DNA of 64,000 nt from Thermococcus pacificus (GCF_002214485.1 NZ_CP015102.1:1116001-1180000); one strand, 5' to 3'. Counted from the first letter of the stretch, positions 19,651-28,545 are shown. Numbers and translations: made by a program. The notes: generated from the sequence alone by a model not told the origin.

Positions 19651-20098
19651 ATGACTACTGCAAAGTTGGTATTGTTTACAGTTTTTTTTTGTTGCCGTGG
19701 CAGTAACTAGCGCGGTTAGCACGGGCCGTGTGGTAGCGTATGCACCAAGTTATGATGTGGTGCTTTCAGACAATGGGCCTGACTTTTATGCAACCACAAC
19801 TGTAGGTATCTGGCCGTTCACATATCATTTCAAGATGGACGGCACATTAATGACGTTCTCGACATCTTGGTATGAGGGATCCGGGTACAGCTCTCTCGTT
19901 ATCCCTTTCTTAGGGACATTCACCTTTGACATAGCTACTGCACACTTGACAAATAGTGCCGGGTTTGATCTCTTTAGAACGTACTCTCAGCCGGGATTTA
20001 CGGATAGCTTTTACTACCCTTACCCGCGTGATAATGAAGGCGGCCCATCCTCGCATTTAACAGTCGGATGGCATTATGTTAACGTACAGGAGGAATGA
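19651..20098 (+). pseudogene. Secreted-protein gene broken by a poly-T frameshift
   Basis: ATG 19651 has a good ribosome site (GGTGAT) and opens a signal peptide MTTAKLVLFTVFF, but after a run of nine T (19682-19690) the frame ends at a TAG six codons later. Removing one T restores an open frame through VAVAVTSAVSTG (signal peptide end) to 20098, about 148 residues. The mature part is rich in Ser, Thr and aromatic residues (FYATTTVGIWPFTYHFKMDG; PGFTDSFYYPYPRD) with no cysteine. I do not recognise the family. The downstream part is still clean and coding-like, so the break is recent, a sequencing or assembly error, or slippage-dependent expression. Confidence 0.65.
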
Positions 20099-20101
20099 TG
20101 C

Positions 20102-20809
20102 ATGAAGACGGTTTTATCGGTCTTTACTGTCCTTGTCGTGCTTGGGGCAGTGCTGGGAATGGCGTACGCGCTGGCGGAACCCCCCTCCACCGCGCAGGTG
20201 ATCCGCTCGATAGACGAAATCCACAGGTACAACTTCACAAGAACCGTAACCTTCAGGCAGTACTATATGAATGCAACCAACACAAACAATACTCGCGAAG
20301 TCAAGAAAACCTTCGCATACACAGGAAAGGTCACCGCGACGGGTCAGGTTGACTTGGATAAAGGCGTGGTTATAGAGGAGGAGAAATTCTACGTAAACGG
20401 CAGTGCGGTCATGAATGGGCATGTGGTTGTTGACCTTAAGACCGGAGAGGTTTCAGGCAGCATCAAGCTGTTAGACGGTAGCGAGGTTGATGTCCTGACC
20501 TTCTGGAGGGAATACTTCGGGCTGTCAAGGGAGCAGGCACTGGCCATGTTCAGGGAAAACTTCCCATTGGTGTCCCTCAGGAGAATTTTGGAGAACTCTG
20601 AGGATGCAAGAATGGTTTCGGAGGGCGTTTCTCTCTCAACCAGGGTGCTTCAGGGGTTAGGTCTTGAAGACAAAACGTACGTGTATAGTGTAAAAACATC
20701 CTCCGGAAGGATGTGGACGCTTACCGTGGACAGTGAGGGGAGGCCTCTGGAGTTCGTCTCGGATGATGAAACTGCGAGGGTCGTGGTGGAAATTCAGCCG
20801 CTTGGCTGA
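20102..20809 (+). CDS. Secreted/membrane-anchored protein of unknown function
   Basis: 235 residues: an N-terminal hydrophobic signal/anchor (MKTVLSVFTVLVVLGAVLGMAYA), then an extracytoplasmic beta-rich domain (alternating strands; NFTRT, NATNTNN and NGSAV sequons). The fold is reminiscent of outer-envelope LolA/DUF-type lipid or peptide carriers, but this is not certain. AGGAGGAATG precedes ATG 20102, three bases after the stop of the broken upstream gene, so the two were an operon. Confidence 0.6.
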   Translation: MKTVLSVFTVLVVLGAVLGMAYALAEPPSTAQVIRSIDEIHRYNFTRTVTFRQYYMNATNTNNTREVKKTFAYTGKVTATGQVDLDKGVVIEEEKFYVNGSAVMNGHVVVDLKTGEVSGSIKLLDGSEVDVLTFWREYFGLSREQALAMFRENFPLVSLRRILENSEDARMVSEGVSLSTRVLQGLGLEDKTYVYSVKTSSGRMWTLTVDSEGRPLEFVSDDETARVVVEIQPLG

Positions 20810-20840
20810 ACTACATTCCCTCCTTTGAGTTTAGGACTTT

Positions 20841-20872
20841 AGTGTGGCTTAGGCCACTATATCTATTTTCTT
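20841..20872 (+). terminator. Hairpin and T-rich tract after the secreted-protein gene
   Basis: TAGTGTGGCTTAGGCCACTA can fold (TAGT/ACTA, GGC/GCC, TTAG loop) and is followed by TCTATTTTCTT. Probable transcription end for the gene stopping at 20809. Confidence 0.35.
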
Positions 20873-20942
20873 CCACACAATCTGGTCACTATGTTGTCAA
20901 TTGCTAAAGAGAATCTTATTAACTTCCAGCAGGGAGTGGCAC

Positions 20943-21032
20943 ATGTTCGTGGACTCCATGGAAAGGCCTGTGAGGTTTGAGATGAAGAACGACGACATGA
21001 ACATCGTGATCAGCATACCCCCCGAGGAGTGA
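20943..21032 (+). other. Short frame, possible gene remnant
   Basis: Within the 320-base gap before the tRNA lies a 29-codon frame from ATG 20943 with GGAGTGG upstream. Its product (MFVDSMERPVRFEMKNDD and a tail IVISIPPEE) has normal protein-like composition. A different frame just upstream (from 20891) reads NLINFQQGVAH into the same spot, so this may be the 3' end of a degraded gene with a frameshift. No function is assigned. Confidence 0.25.
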
Positions 21033-21089
21033 GCCCTTTTCTCCAGTTTTGTTTTTTATTCCCCAGTGGAGCCCACATGCATCCGTAAG

Positions 21090-21098
21090 ATTTATAAA
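21090..21098 (+). promoter_or_regulatory. TATA box of the initiator tRNA gene
   Basis: ATTTATAAA lies ~35 bases before the mature 5' end at 21130, as expected for an archaeal tRNA promoter. Confidence 0.55.
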
Positions 21099-21129
21099 CC
21101 CTCACCAGCTCATTAAGAACGGGTCGAGC

Positions 21130-21207
21130 AGCGGGGTGGGGCAGCTAGGAGTGCCCGCCGGGCTCATAACCCGGAGGTCCGAGGTTCAAATCCTCGCCCC
21201 GCTACCA
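21130..21207 (+). tRNA. Initiator tRNA-Met (CAT)
   Basis: It folds as a full cloverleaf: acceptor AGCGGGG/CCCCGCT, D arm with GGGGCAGCTAGGAGTGCCC, anticodon arm CCGGG-CTCATAA-CCCGG with anticodon CAT, T arm GAGG-TTCAAAT-CCTC, discriminator A and encoded CCA. The A1:U72 pair and three G:C pairs at the base of the anticodon stem mark it as initiator rather than elongator. A LAGLIDADG endonuclease gene and rps15 follow. Confidence 0.95.
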
Positions 21208-21325
21208 GCTTGTTTCTGTGCATTATAGCTCGCATGTGTTCTTCCAAGTCTCTTGTTGTTCATTGGGACGTTTTATATACAGCGAAAACTTTTTTATGCT
21301 TTCTATATTACCTTTCTTGGTAGTC

Positions 21326-22240
21326 ATGAGGAAGATCAAAGACCTTTCGATCGAGGAACTTCAGAGGATAATGGATGAGGTAAAGGTTCTTCGTTCCCAG
21401 GGTCTCAGCTATGGGAAAATAGTTAAGTTCATCTCAGACGAGCATAATCTTAAGCTCTCGAAGGCAACTGTCATTCGGTGGTGCAAGGGAACGCATAATC
21501 CTTTCAACAGGATTCGTAATATTTCGTTGGAGCCATCACCTGAACTCGCGTATGTTATTGGTGTCTACTTGGGCGATGGTAGTGTGCATCTAAAAAGCAA
21601 TGGGAGGTATGTCGTCAAACTTAAAGTCATTGATAAAGAATTCGCCGAAGCCTTTGCGAACGCTTTGAAAAAGCTGGGAATTGGAGTGACTATAGGATTC
21701 GAAAGGGATTCTACCCGCGTGGACAGGCACTACGTTGAGGGAAGTAACAAATCCCTGTTTCAACTCTTAACAGGTTCTCGGAAGAGACTGCTTTCTCTGG
21801 CGAGAAAATATCCGAGGGAATTTCTCAGGGGGTTCTTTGATAGTGAGGGATTCCCCGTGATATCCGCTGGAAAATCTTTCAAAGTGGAGGTTGCTGCAGT
21901 CAACTCGGATTTGGAGGTTTTGGAGTTTGCTCAGGAGGCTCTGGAAGAGTTGGGGATAAACTCTAAGATATCCAAGCTGTACTCAAGGGGACATAGGGTG
22001 GTTATCCGAGGTGAGGAGTACTCGTCAAACGTTGATATGTTCATCCTGCGAATTTTCCATTTTAACGATGTCCAGTTGTTTGCGGAGAAAGTCGGATTTA
22101 CCGCGAGCCGGAAGTCTGAGAAGCTTCAAATGGCCATTGGGCTGAAGGGCAACTACCCGTCTGCCGAAGCTGTCAAGCTGTGGTTGAATGAATATGAGAA
22201 GGTTGGAAGAACCTACGTCAAGCGGGGCAAACCTTTTTAA
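21326..22240 (+). CDS. Free-standing LAGLIDADG homing endonuclease with N-terminal HTH
   Basis: 304 residues. Residues 1-70 form an HTH-like region ([32 protein letters not shown]). Then come two LAGLIDADG repeats: [13 protein letters not shown] (about 75-87) and [13 protein letters not shown] (about 170-182), each with an acidic residue at the catalytic position (GD, DSE). Homing endonucleases of this type cut a specific site and spread by repair. ATG 21326 is chosen with GGTAG upstream; TATA-like TTTTATATA is at 21270-21279. The gene fills the gap between the initiator tRNA and rps15, and its stop codon TAA lies inside the TTTTTAAAT promoter box of rps15. Confidence 0.82.
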   Translation: MRKIKDLSIEELQRIMDEVKVLRSQGLSYGKIVKFISDEHNLKLSKATVIRWCKGTHNPFNRIRNISLEPSPELAYVIGVYLGDGSVHLKSNGRYVVKLKVIDKEFAEAFANALKKLGIGVTIGFERDSTRVDRHYVEGSNKSLFQLLTGSRKRLLSLARKYPREFLRGFFDSEGFPVISAGKSFKVEVAAVNSDLEVLEFAQEALEELGINSKISKLYSRGHRVVIRGEEYSSNVDMFILRIFHFNDVQLFAEKVGFTASRKSEKLQMAIGLKGNYPSAEAVKLWLNEYEKVGRTYVKRGKPF

Positions 22241-22241
22241 A
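22229..22241 (+). promoter_or_regulatory. TATA box of the rps15 cluster, within the 3' end of the endonuclease gene
   Basis: CCTTTTTAAATCC would place transcription start near 22262, leaving a ~45-base GC-rich leader (GGGGCGGCTGGCGGGAGC and following) before ATG 22308. The leader can pair on itself and could serve S15 autoregulation, which is inference. Confidence 0.45.
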
Positions 22242-22307
22242 TCCCTCCCCAATTCCCAACGCGAAGGGGCGGCTGGCGGGAGCTGGCCGTCACCGGGAGG
22301 TGTTCGT

Positions 22308-22763
22308 ATGGCAAGGATACACGCGAGAAAGAGGGGTAAGTCTGGCTCAAAGAAGCCACCGAGGACCGCTCCGCCGACCTGGGTGGAGTACACGGCGGAG
22401 GAGGTCGAGGGACTCGTTATCAAGCTCAGGAAGGAAGGCTACAGCGCGGCCATGATAGGGACGATCCTCAGGGACCAGTACGGAATCCCGAGCGTCAAGC
22501 TCATTACCGGCAAGAAGATAACCAAGATCCTCGAGGAGAACGGCCTGGCCCCGGACATTCCGGAGGATCTCATGGCCCTCATCAGGAAGGCGGTCAACCT
22601 GAGAAAGCACCTCGAGCAGCACCCGAAGGACAAGCACTCCATGAGGGGCCTCCAGCTCACCGAGAGCAAGATCCGCAGACTTGTCAAGTACTACAGGAGA
22701 ACCGGAAAGCTGCCGGCTAAGTGGCGCTACGATCCGGAGCAGGCCAAGCTCCTGGTCCGCTGA
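22308..22763 (+). CDS. rps15: Ribosomal protein uS15
   Basis: 151 residues, the archaeal/eukaryotic S15 (S13e-like) length, with an N-terminal extension [17 protein letters not shown] and the conserved [20 protein letters not shown] core that binds the 16S three-way junction. GGGAGGTG lies ahead of ATG 22308. It is first in the conserved archaeal cluster rps15-GAN-pcc1-rps3ae. Confidence 0.97.
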   Translation: MARIHARKRGKSGSKKPPRTAPPTWVEYTAEEVEGLVIKLRKEGYSAAMIGTILRDQYGIPSVKLITGKKITKILEENGLAPDIPEDLMALIRKAVNLRKHLEQHPKDKHSMRGLQLTESKIRRLVKYYRRTGKLPAKWRYDPEQAKLLVR

Positions 22764-22794
22764 TCCCTTTCCTTCTTCTTACCGGTGATGCCCC

Positions 22795-24222
22795 GTGGAT
22801 AAGGGAGCCTTCTTGGAGCGGGCCAGGGAGGGCGCCGAGCTTATCAAGATGCACATCGAGTTAGGGCACACCATAAGGCTCATCTCCCACCGCGACGCGG
22901 ACGGCATCACCGCCGGAGCCATTCTCGCCAAAGCCGTCGCCAGGGAAGGCGGCACTTTTCAGCTCAGCATCGTCAAGCAGGTCAGTGAAGACCTCATCAG
23001 GGAACTCGCGGAGGAACGGAGAGAGATCTACGTCTTCAGCGACCTCGGAAGCGGCTCGATGGAGCTCATAGAGAAGCACCTCGACTTTGCAACGGTTGTG
23101 GTTGCCGACCACCACCCGCCGGAGAAGGAGAGCTTTTCGAACGACTCCCACGTCCTCGTCAATCCCGTTCCCTTTGGGGCAAACAGCGTCCGCGATCTGA
23201 GCGGCTCGGGCGTTGCCTACTTCGTTGCCAAGGAAATGAACGAGAAGAACAGGGATTTAGCTTACATCGCTCTCGTTGGTTCCGTCGGGGACATGCAGGA
23301 GATCGACGGCACCTTCCACGGCATGAACCTTGACATCATCGAGGACGGCAAGGAACTGGGAATACTCGAGGTCAGGAAGGAGCTTCGCCTTTTTGGCAGG
23401 GAGAGCAGGCCGCTCCGGCAGATGTTGGCTTATTCCACCAACCCCGAACTTCCAGGCATAACAGGCGATGAGAGGAATGCCATAGAGTGGTTACGCTCTA
23501 AAGGCTTCGATCCCGACGTTCACTACTGGCAGCTTCGCGAGGAGGAGAAGCGGAAGCTCCATGACGCCCTCGTCATTCACCTCATAAAACACGGCGCCCC
23601 GAAGGAAGCCATTGACAGGCTCATCGGCGACGTTGTGGTGAGCCCGCTATACCCAGAGGGCGACCCGAGGCACGAGGCAAGGGAGTTCGCCACGCTCCTC
23701 AACGCCACCGGGAGACTGAACGCCGGGACGCTCGGCGTTGCAATCTGCCTCGGCGACGAGGATGCCTACAAGAAAGCTAAAAAGATGCTCGACGACTACA
23801 AGAGGGAGCAGATCGAGGCCAGGAAGTTCATAGTCCAGAACTGGAGCATGGCCGATGAAGGTGAGCACGCATACGTCTTCTACGCCGGCAAGAACATCCG
23901 CGATACGCTCGTGGGCATAGCGGCAAACATAGCGATAAACGCCGGCCTCGCCGACCCCGAGAAGCCCGTTGTGGTTATAGCGGACAGTGAGGAGGACGAG
24001 AACCTCGTCAAAGGCTCCGCAAGGACCACCGAGAAGGCCCTCGCCAAAGGCTACCACCTTGGGGAGGCCCTTAAGGAGGTCGCTGAAAAGCTCGGCGGGG
24101 AGGGCGGCGGACACGCCATAGCGGCCGGGATCCGCTTCCCGAAGGGCAGGATAGACGAGTTTATCCGGCTCTTCAACGAGGCTCTGGCAAAGCAGGTTGG
24201 GAGGGAAGGCAGTGAGGATTGA
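22795..24222 (+). CDS. GAN, GINS-associated RecJ-like DHH nuclease
   Basis: 475 residues, GTG start with GGTGATG upstream. A DHH/DHHA1 phosphoesterase: [13 protein letters not shown] (motif I), VVADHHPP (DHH motif, near residue 103), GSVGDMQ, and the C-terminal [13 protein letters not shown] of DHHA1. In Thermococcus, GAN is a 5'-3' single-strand exonuclease bound to GINS in the replisome. Synteny with rps15 and pcc1 is typical. Confidence 0.9.
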   Translation: MDKGAFLERAREGAELIKMHIELGHTIRLISHRDADGITAGAILAKAVAREGGTFQLSIVKQVSEDLIRELAEERREIYVFSDLGSGSMELIEKHLDFATVVVADHHPPEKESFSNDSHVLVNPVPFGANSVRDLSGSGVAYFVAKEMNEKNRDLAYIALVGSVGDMQEIDGTFHGMNLDIIEDGKELGILEVRKELRLFGRESRPLRQMLAYSTNPELPGITGDERNAIEWLRSKGFDPDVHYWQLREEEKRKLHDALVIHLIKHGAPKEAIDRLIGDVVVSPLYPEGDPRHEAREFATLLNATGRLNAGTLGVAICLGDEDAYKKAKKMLDDYKREQIEARKFIVQNWSMADEGEHAYVFYAGKNIRDTLVGIAANIAINAGLADPEKPVVVIADSEEDENLVKGSARTTEKALAKGYHLGEALKEVAEKLGGEGGGHAIAAGIRFPKGRIDEFIRLFNEALAKQVGREGSED

Positions 24223-24469
24223 GGCCAGGGCGGAGATAGTCTGGCACTACGGTGACCCGGTGAAAGCTGAGGCAATAGCCGGGGCAGTACAGGTTGACAA
24301 CGAGGGCATTCCGCCGGGCCTTAAGAAAAGTTTAAATGTGGTGTCCCTATCGGAAGATGGGGACGTCATAACAAAGGTTAAATACTCGGGTGAGATTGAA
24401 ACACTCATCAAAGCGCTGGACGATTTGGTGTTTGCGGTCAAAATCGCTGAAGAAGCGTTGAACGTGTGA
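24212..24469 (+). CDS. KEOPS complex subunit Pcc1
   Basis: 85 residues, starting GTG 24212 inside the end of the GAN gene with GGGAGGGAAGG upstream. A small alpha/beta protein with the Pcc1 pattern: [27 protein letters not shown], and a helix [26 protein letters not shown] makes the t6A modification of tRNA; Pcc1 is its dimerisation subunit. Confidence 0.85.
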   Translation: MRIEARAEIVWHYGDPVKAEAIAGAVQVDNEGIPPGLKKSLNVVSLSEDGDVITKVKYSGEIETLIKALDDLVFAVKIAEEALNV

Positions 24470-24484
24470 ACTGGAGGTGTTAAG

Positions 24485-25087
24485 ATGGCGAAAGGTAATC
24501 CGAGAAAGAGGGCTGCCGCTACCAAGGATAAGTGGAAGAGCAAGGAGTGGTACATCGTTTACGCTCCGGACTTCTTCGGGAGCAAGGAGATAGGACTCAC
24601 CCCCGCTGACGAGCCGGAGAAGGTCATAGGAAGGGTCATCGAGACCACCCTCAAGGACCTCACCGGCGACTTCACCAAGGGCCAGGTCAAGCTCTACTTC
24701 CAGATCTACGACGTCAAGGGCCAGAACGCCTACACCAAGTTCAAGGGCCACAACCTCGCGAGAAGCTACATCCGCTCACTCGTCAGGAGGAGGACGACGA
24801 GGGTCGATGGCATATTCAACGTCACCACCAAGGATGGCTACAAGCTCCGCGTCATGGGCATGGTCATCGCCTACAGAAGGATACAGACCAGCCAGGAGAG
24901 GGCCATCCGCGAGATAATCAGGGAGATCATCTACAAGAAGGCTAGCGAACTGAACTTCAAGGACTTCGTCCTCGAGGCCGTCAGCGGCAAGATGGCGGCT
25001 GAGATCGCCAAGGAAGCCCGCAGGATATACCCGATCAAGAGGGCCGAGATCAGGAAGATCAAGGTCCTCGCCGAGCCGGAGGCCTGA
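24485..25087 (+). CDS. rps3ae: Ribosomal protein eS1 (S3Ae)
   Basis: 200 residues; archaeal/eukaryote-specific small subunit protein eS1. It shows [15 protein letters not shown], the [14 protein letters not shown] segment and [20 protein letters not shown] is ahead of ATG 24485. End of the rps15 cluster. Confidence 0.96.
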   Translation: MAKGNPRKRAAATKDKWKSKEWYIVYAPDFFGSKEIGLTPADEPEKVIGRVIETTLKDLTGDFTKGQVKLYFQIYDVKGQNAYTKFKGHNLARSYIRSLVRRRTTRVDGIFNVTTKDGYKLRVMGMVIAYRRIQTSQERAIREIIREIIYKKASELNFKDFVLEAVSGKMAAEIAKEARRIYPIKRAEIRKIKVLAEPEA

Positions 25088-25187
25088 TGGCCTCTCAATT
25101 CCCCTATTCTCTCCCGACAGTTTTATTAAACTCCTCTTCTCGGCAGGCTTTTAAAGCCCCCACCAATTTCCTACCGGAGGTGCGGTC

Positions 25188-26240
25188 ATGAAGTTCATCG
25201 TGAAAACGCAGAGGGGAATGGAAGGAGTCGCCGCTAACTACATCAGGGAGGCTCTCCCCAATTCGAAGGTTCAGGCATCGCCGCTGGGCTACTACGGACT
25301 CGTGATAGTTGAGAGCGACGATGAAAACGCTGTTGAGAAAATCCTTGAGATCCCCGAGGTGGAGCGTGTTATCCCCGTTCTGGTCGAGGTTCCGGCGGAG
25401 ATTGAGGAGATAGTAAACGCCGCTGAGAATGTTGCCCCGTTCATAGGTGAGAACGAGACCTTTGCCGTGAAAACCAAGAGGCGTGGAAAGCACGGCTTTT
25501 CGAGCCTCGACGTCAACAGAAGCCTAGGCGCTAAGGTTCAGGAGCTCACCGGTGCGGATGTGAACCTCAGCTGGCCGGACAAGGTGGTTCAGGTCGAGAT
25601 AATCGGCGATAAAGCTTACATCTCCGTCGTTCCAGGTGAAGAGTTCAGAAAGTTTACCCCCGACAAGATAGACGCCAGGGAGCTCTTCCGCAAGCTCACT
25701 GTAGTCCAGATGCCCTACTGGGGCGACTATAAAGCCTGCCGTTCCTTCGGCGAGAAGATAGGCAGGGCCGCACAGGCCTTTGAGGTCAAGGAGCTCATCA
25801 TAGCACCAAAGGAGAAAATGGACGCCTTTGAACTGGCGGAGTTCATAAAGGGCGTGAAGATCGGCCAGGAGAGCAGGCACCAGATTCAGAGGGAGGCCTA
25901 CCCCTGGAAGGTCGAGAAGGTTCCGGTTTCAGTATGGGACCTCTACCAGGTCGTCCGCGACAAGAGGAGGGCCAAGAGGCTGCTCATAATCACAGACCCC
26001 AAGGGGCCGACGCTGGCCGAGGTTAAGGATAACCTCGCGAGGGACATGTTCCACGCGAAGGAAATCATAGTCTTCGTTGGTTCACGGGAGGGCATCCCGC
26101 GCGGCCTCTTCCGGTTCGCGGACTACGTGGTTGACCTGGCTCCATATATGACGTTCGCAACGGAACACGGCATTCCAGCGGCACTGGTCTCGCTCTGGGA
26201 AGTCTATGAAGAGTATTTGAGGAGCAGGGAGAAGGAGTGA
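25188..26240 (+). CDS. THUMP-domain protein with C-terminal SPOUT-like domain
   Basis: 350 residues. Residues ~60-150 look like a THUMP RNA-binding domain (ETFAVKTKRRGKHGFSSLDV, NLSWPDKVVQVEI). The C-terminal ~110 residues (LLIITDPKGPTLAEV, then IVFVGSREGIPRGLFRFADY and DLAPYMTFATEHGIPAAL) resemble a knotted SPOUT methyltransferase domain. It probably modifies tRNA or rRNA; the target is unknown. TATA-like CTTTTAAAG at about 25148-25156 lies ~35 bases before the ATG, and CGGAGGTG before the start. Confidence 0.75.
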   Translation: MKFIVKTQRGMEGVAANYIREALPNSKVQASPLGYYGLVIVESDDENAVEKILEIPEVERVIPVLVEVPAEIEEIVNAAENVAPFIGENETFAVKTKRRGKHGFSSLDVNRSLGAKVQELTGADVNLSWPDKVVQVEIIGDKAYISVVPGEEFRKFTPDKIDARELFRKLTVVQMPYWGDYKACRSFGEKIGRAAQAFEVKELIIAPKEKMDAFELAEFIKGVKIGQESRHQIQREAYPWKVEKVPVSVWDLYQVVRDKRRAKRLLIITDPKGPTLAEVKDNLARDMFHAKEIIVFVGSREGIPRGLFRFADYVVDLAPYMTFATEHGIPAALVSLWEVYEEYLRSREKE

Positions 26241-26380
26241 TTTTTGGCCTCTTCAGTTTTAATTTTCAGTTCTATGATTGGAGTTTTGAGCCGGCGTCAG
26301 ACCCTAAGGTCGTCCTCACCGCTCGGGAATCCGCCGTAGTCATCATCCGCCGGATAAGGGATCATCTTCGGGGTGGAACA

Positions 26381-27094
26381 TCACACAATCAGATAAAAGA
26401 GGCCGGCGCCTATTATGCCGCCGAGGAGAGAGGCTAGGAAGTTCGTGGAGTTGTTGTCCGTCACCCCCCTGTTCTCCAGGGTCGCACCGATGATGCTGTC
26501 AATGTTGGCTCCGAGGAAGCCGCCTGCCGTAACCGCAAGGAGCATCTGGGTTTTGTAGCAGGTCAGGGGGAGCGCTAAGAGCGCTATCATCAGCGCCCCT
26601 ATTATGGCAAACAGCTCTCCCGCCCAGGAGACTGCCCCATTGGTGCCAGGTCTGGTGGGTCTGAGGTCGGTTATAAGCCTCGGGGTCTTCCCGAAAACCT
26701 TTCCAAGCTCGCTCGCTAGCGTGTCGCCGTTGGCCGTGGCTATGGCCGCGAATGTAGCCGCCCAGAACACATCCCTCTGGGAGATGTACTCAAAGATCAG
26801 GAAAATAACCGCGGCAAGACCGTTTCCGAGGACGTTGCCCCAGCTCCTAACCCCGTTTCCCTCCTGCGCCACACCCAGTCTCGCTTTCTCCCTGAACCTG
26901 TACTTTGTAGCCAGAACTCCTGCTACCACAAAGACCAGCATGGCCAGAAACGGGTACACGCCGCCAAGCTCTATGACGGCGAGCCCAAGAACCGCCGCGG
27001 CCACCGCACCCCTGGCGTCGAGGGCCCTGAGACGGTATGCACTGAGCCCAAGCCCTGCAACCACTGCCACTTCCAAGGCAATCCTCTCGAGCAT
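26381..27094 (-). CDS. DUF92 (TMEM19-like) membrane protein
   Basis: 237 residues with six to seven helices. DUF92 features include an N-terminal cluster ALDARGAVAAAVLGL, ANGDTLASELGKVFG (the NADTxASE-like motif) and TNGAVSWAGELFA. DUF92 relatives include phytyl-phosphate kinase-like CTP-dependent enzymes, so polyprenol-phosphate metabolism is possible but unproven. ATG 27094 is preferred with GGTGACAGG upstream. The frame continues for 28 sense codons beyond its UGA (see findings). Confidence 0.78.
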   Translation of the reverse strand: MLERIALEVAVVAGLGLSAYRLRALDARGAVAAAVLGLAVIELGGVYPFLAMLVFVVAGVLATKYRFREKARLGVAQEGNGVRSWGNVLGNGLAAVIFLIFEYISQRDVFWAATFAAIATANGDTLASELGKVFGKTPRLITDLRPTRPGTNGAVSWAGELFAIIGALMIALLALPLTCYKTQMLLAVTAGGFLGANIDSIIGATLENRGVTDNNSTNFLASLLGGIIGAGLFYLIV

Positions 27095-27170
27095 TCCTGT
27101 CACCTGGGAGAACTCCAGAGGCTCGCTTATTATTCTTTCCCTCGGCGGTTGACGAAGGAGATAAAGGAAA

Positions 27171-27620
27171 TCAAAGAACCTCGAACTTGACTGTGTCCGT
27201 GATGAAGGTAATATCGAGCTTATCTATCTCCGGGATCTTCCTGGTGACCTCAGCTATCATCTTCTCGAGCTCCTTCATGTCCTTGGGGCCGACAACATGA
27301 ATGACGAGGTTATGGGTGCCGAGCGCGCGCTGGACGACCTTGACGTTCTCGTCCTCAACCAGTATATGAATGATTTCGTCTATGTTGACTGTGGGCTTGA
27401 CCGTTATCCCGAGTATCACATGTATGTAGCCGAGTGCGTCGTAGTCCGGGATGACCGTGTATTTCTTTATGACTCCATTCCTTTCGAGGCGGTCCATCCT
27501 CCTCGATATCCTCTGCCTTGTGGTGCCGAGAATCTCGGCGAGCTCTTTGTAAGTAAGCCTGGCGTTCCTCGAGAGGAGCTTCAATATGCGGATATCGATA
27601 CTGGTTATTTTATCCGCCAT
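27171..27620 (-). CDS. Lrp/AsnC family transcription regulator
   Basis: 149 residues: an N-terminal winged HTH (DIRILKLLSRNARLTYKELAEILGTTRQRISRRM, given here in parts: LTYKELAEIL and TTRQRISRRMDRLE) and a C-terminal RAM/AsnC ligand domain (VHVILGITVKP-like IHVILGITVKP; RALGTHNLVIHV). GGGGGTGACAGG lies ahead of ATG 27620, and TATA-like TTTTTATAAC is ~45 bases upstream. These regulators often autoregulate. The gene stands alone in a ~150-base AT-rich gap. Confidence 0.9.
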   Translation of the reverse strand: MADKITSIDIRILKLLSRNARLTYKELAEILGTTRQRISRRMDRLERNGVIKKYTVIPDYDALGYIHVILGITVKPTVNIDEIIHILVEDENVKVVQRALGTHNLVIHVVGPKDMKELEKMIAEVTRKIPEIDKLDITFITDTVKFEVL

Positions 27621-27776
27621 CCTGTCACCCCCACTATTTCTTAACCCAAGTTGAGTGACGAGTTATAAAAATGTTTCTATATTTTGGACTATCTCTAACC
27701 ATTCGGTCACACCAATTGACCCTGCCCCCTTAAAACTTGGCCATACTCCAGAACTAAATGACATAATTGGGGGAAG

Positions 27777-28091
27777 TTATCTCTGGACAACCTGATGTCG
27801 TTCTTCCCATCTATTTTTGTCTCTGATGCGGTACTTCTCCACGCTTTCCGCCAGTGCCTCCAGGATGTCGACCCCGTAGTAGTTAGCGATGCACGTTAGG
27901 GCAAATAGCACGTCCCCAAGCTCTTCCTTCAGGTGCTCAGGGCTTCTCTCCCCCTTTACCCCCTCGACCTTTAAAAGCTCGTCCGCCAGCTCCCCGACTT
28001 CTTCCACCAGCGCGGCAAGCATCTCGAACGGCTTCCAGTAGCCCCCCAGCTCCTTCACCAGCTCGTCAACTTTGGCCTGGTGCTCGTTCAT
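27777..28091 (-). CDS. MazG-like nucleotide pyrophosphohydrolase
   Basis: 104 residues with the MazG/all-alpha NTP-PPase metal motif: EEVGELADELL (ExxE) and, about 25 residues later, KEELGDVLFALTCIAN (EExxD). The family hydrolyses non-canonical or damaged NTPs. It lies four bases after the ArsR gene, in one operon. Confidence 0.85.
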   Translation of the reverse strand: MNEHQAKVDELVKELGGYWKPFEMLAALVEEVGELADELLKVEGVKGERSPEHLKEELGDVLFALTCIANYYGVDILEALAESVEKYRIRDKNRWEERHQVVQR

Positions 28092-28094
28092 AAC

Positions 28095-28472
28095 TCACAC
28101 CAGCTCCGAGGTGACCCTCTGGAGATACCTTTCGAGTACCTCCTTGTTTGTTCTATAGAAGCGCATCTTGCCCTCTTTCCGCACCTCGATCAGGCCAAGG
28201 GAGCGGAGCGTTCTGAGGTGGTGGCTGATGAGGGTCTGGTCCTGATCGAGGGCCGAGGCTATTACACACACGCACAGCCAGTTGTCCTTGAGGAGCTTGA
28301 GTATCTTGAGCCTCAGGGGATTCGATACCGCCTTCAGGAACTTTACAATGTCTTCCTCAACCTCAGCATCGATCTCCTTGTCAATGCAGGGTATGCCGCA
28401 GGTCTCCTTGCACCGCATCACGGTTTTCTTCTGCTTCTCATCAAGTTTTTCAAGGATGTCCCTCACCTTCAT
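28095..28472 (-). CDS. ArsR/SmtB-type metal- or redox-sensing repressor
   Basis: 125 residues. Winged HTH with NPLRLKILKLLKDNWLCVC and DQTLISHHLRTLRSLGLIEV. LCVC in the alpha-3 region is the classic ELCVC thiolate site of ArsR/CadC sensors, and the N-terminus adds CKETCGIPC (C-x3-C-x3-C), so two cysteine sites are present. ATG 28472 has GGGTG upstream. A palindrome TTCATATGAA upstream is the likely operator. It is co-transcribed with the MazG gene. Confidence 0.87.
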   Translation of the reverse strand: MKVRDILEKLDEKQKKTVMRCKETCGIPCIDKEIDAEVEEDIVKFLKAVSNPLRLKILKLLKDNWLCVCVIASALDQDQTLISHHLRTLRSLGLIEVRKEGKMRFYRTNKEVLERYLQRVTSELV

Positions 28473-28515
28473 GCTCAACACCCAAGACCCTATCAACTTT
28501 CACCTTTTAAGAATT

Positions 28516-28525
28516 TTCATATGAA
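28516..28525. promoter_or_regulatory. Probable ArsR operator
   Basis: TTCATATGAA is a perfect 10-base palindrome like the core of SmtB/ArsR operators (TGAAxATATxTTCA-type). It lies directly upstream of the TATA-like CTTAAAAGG (about 28500-28508) of the ArsR gene, where bound repressor would block or modulate TBP/TFB. Confidence 0.5.
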
Positions 28526-28545
28526 CGGTCATTTTTGCCGGCGCA

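Noticed and set aside
25147-25159. GGCTTTTAAAGCC palindrome as an operator
   Set aside because: It is simply the TATA/BRE region of the THUMP-domain gene at normal spacing.
26381-26383. UGA of the DUF92 gene as a selenocysteine codon
   Set aside because: Thermococcales lack known selenocysteine machinery, the site is C-terminal and no SECIS-like hairpin was evident.
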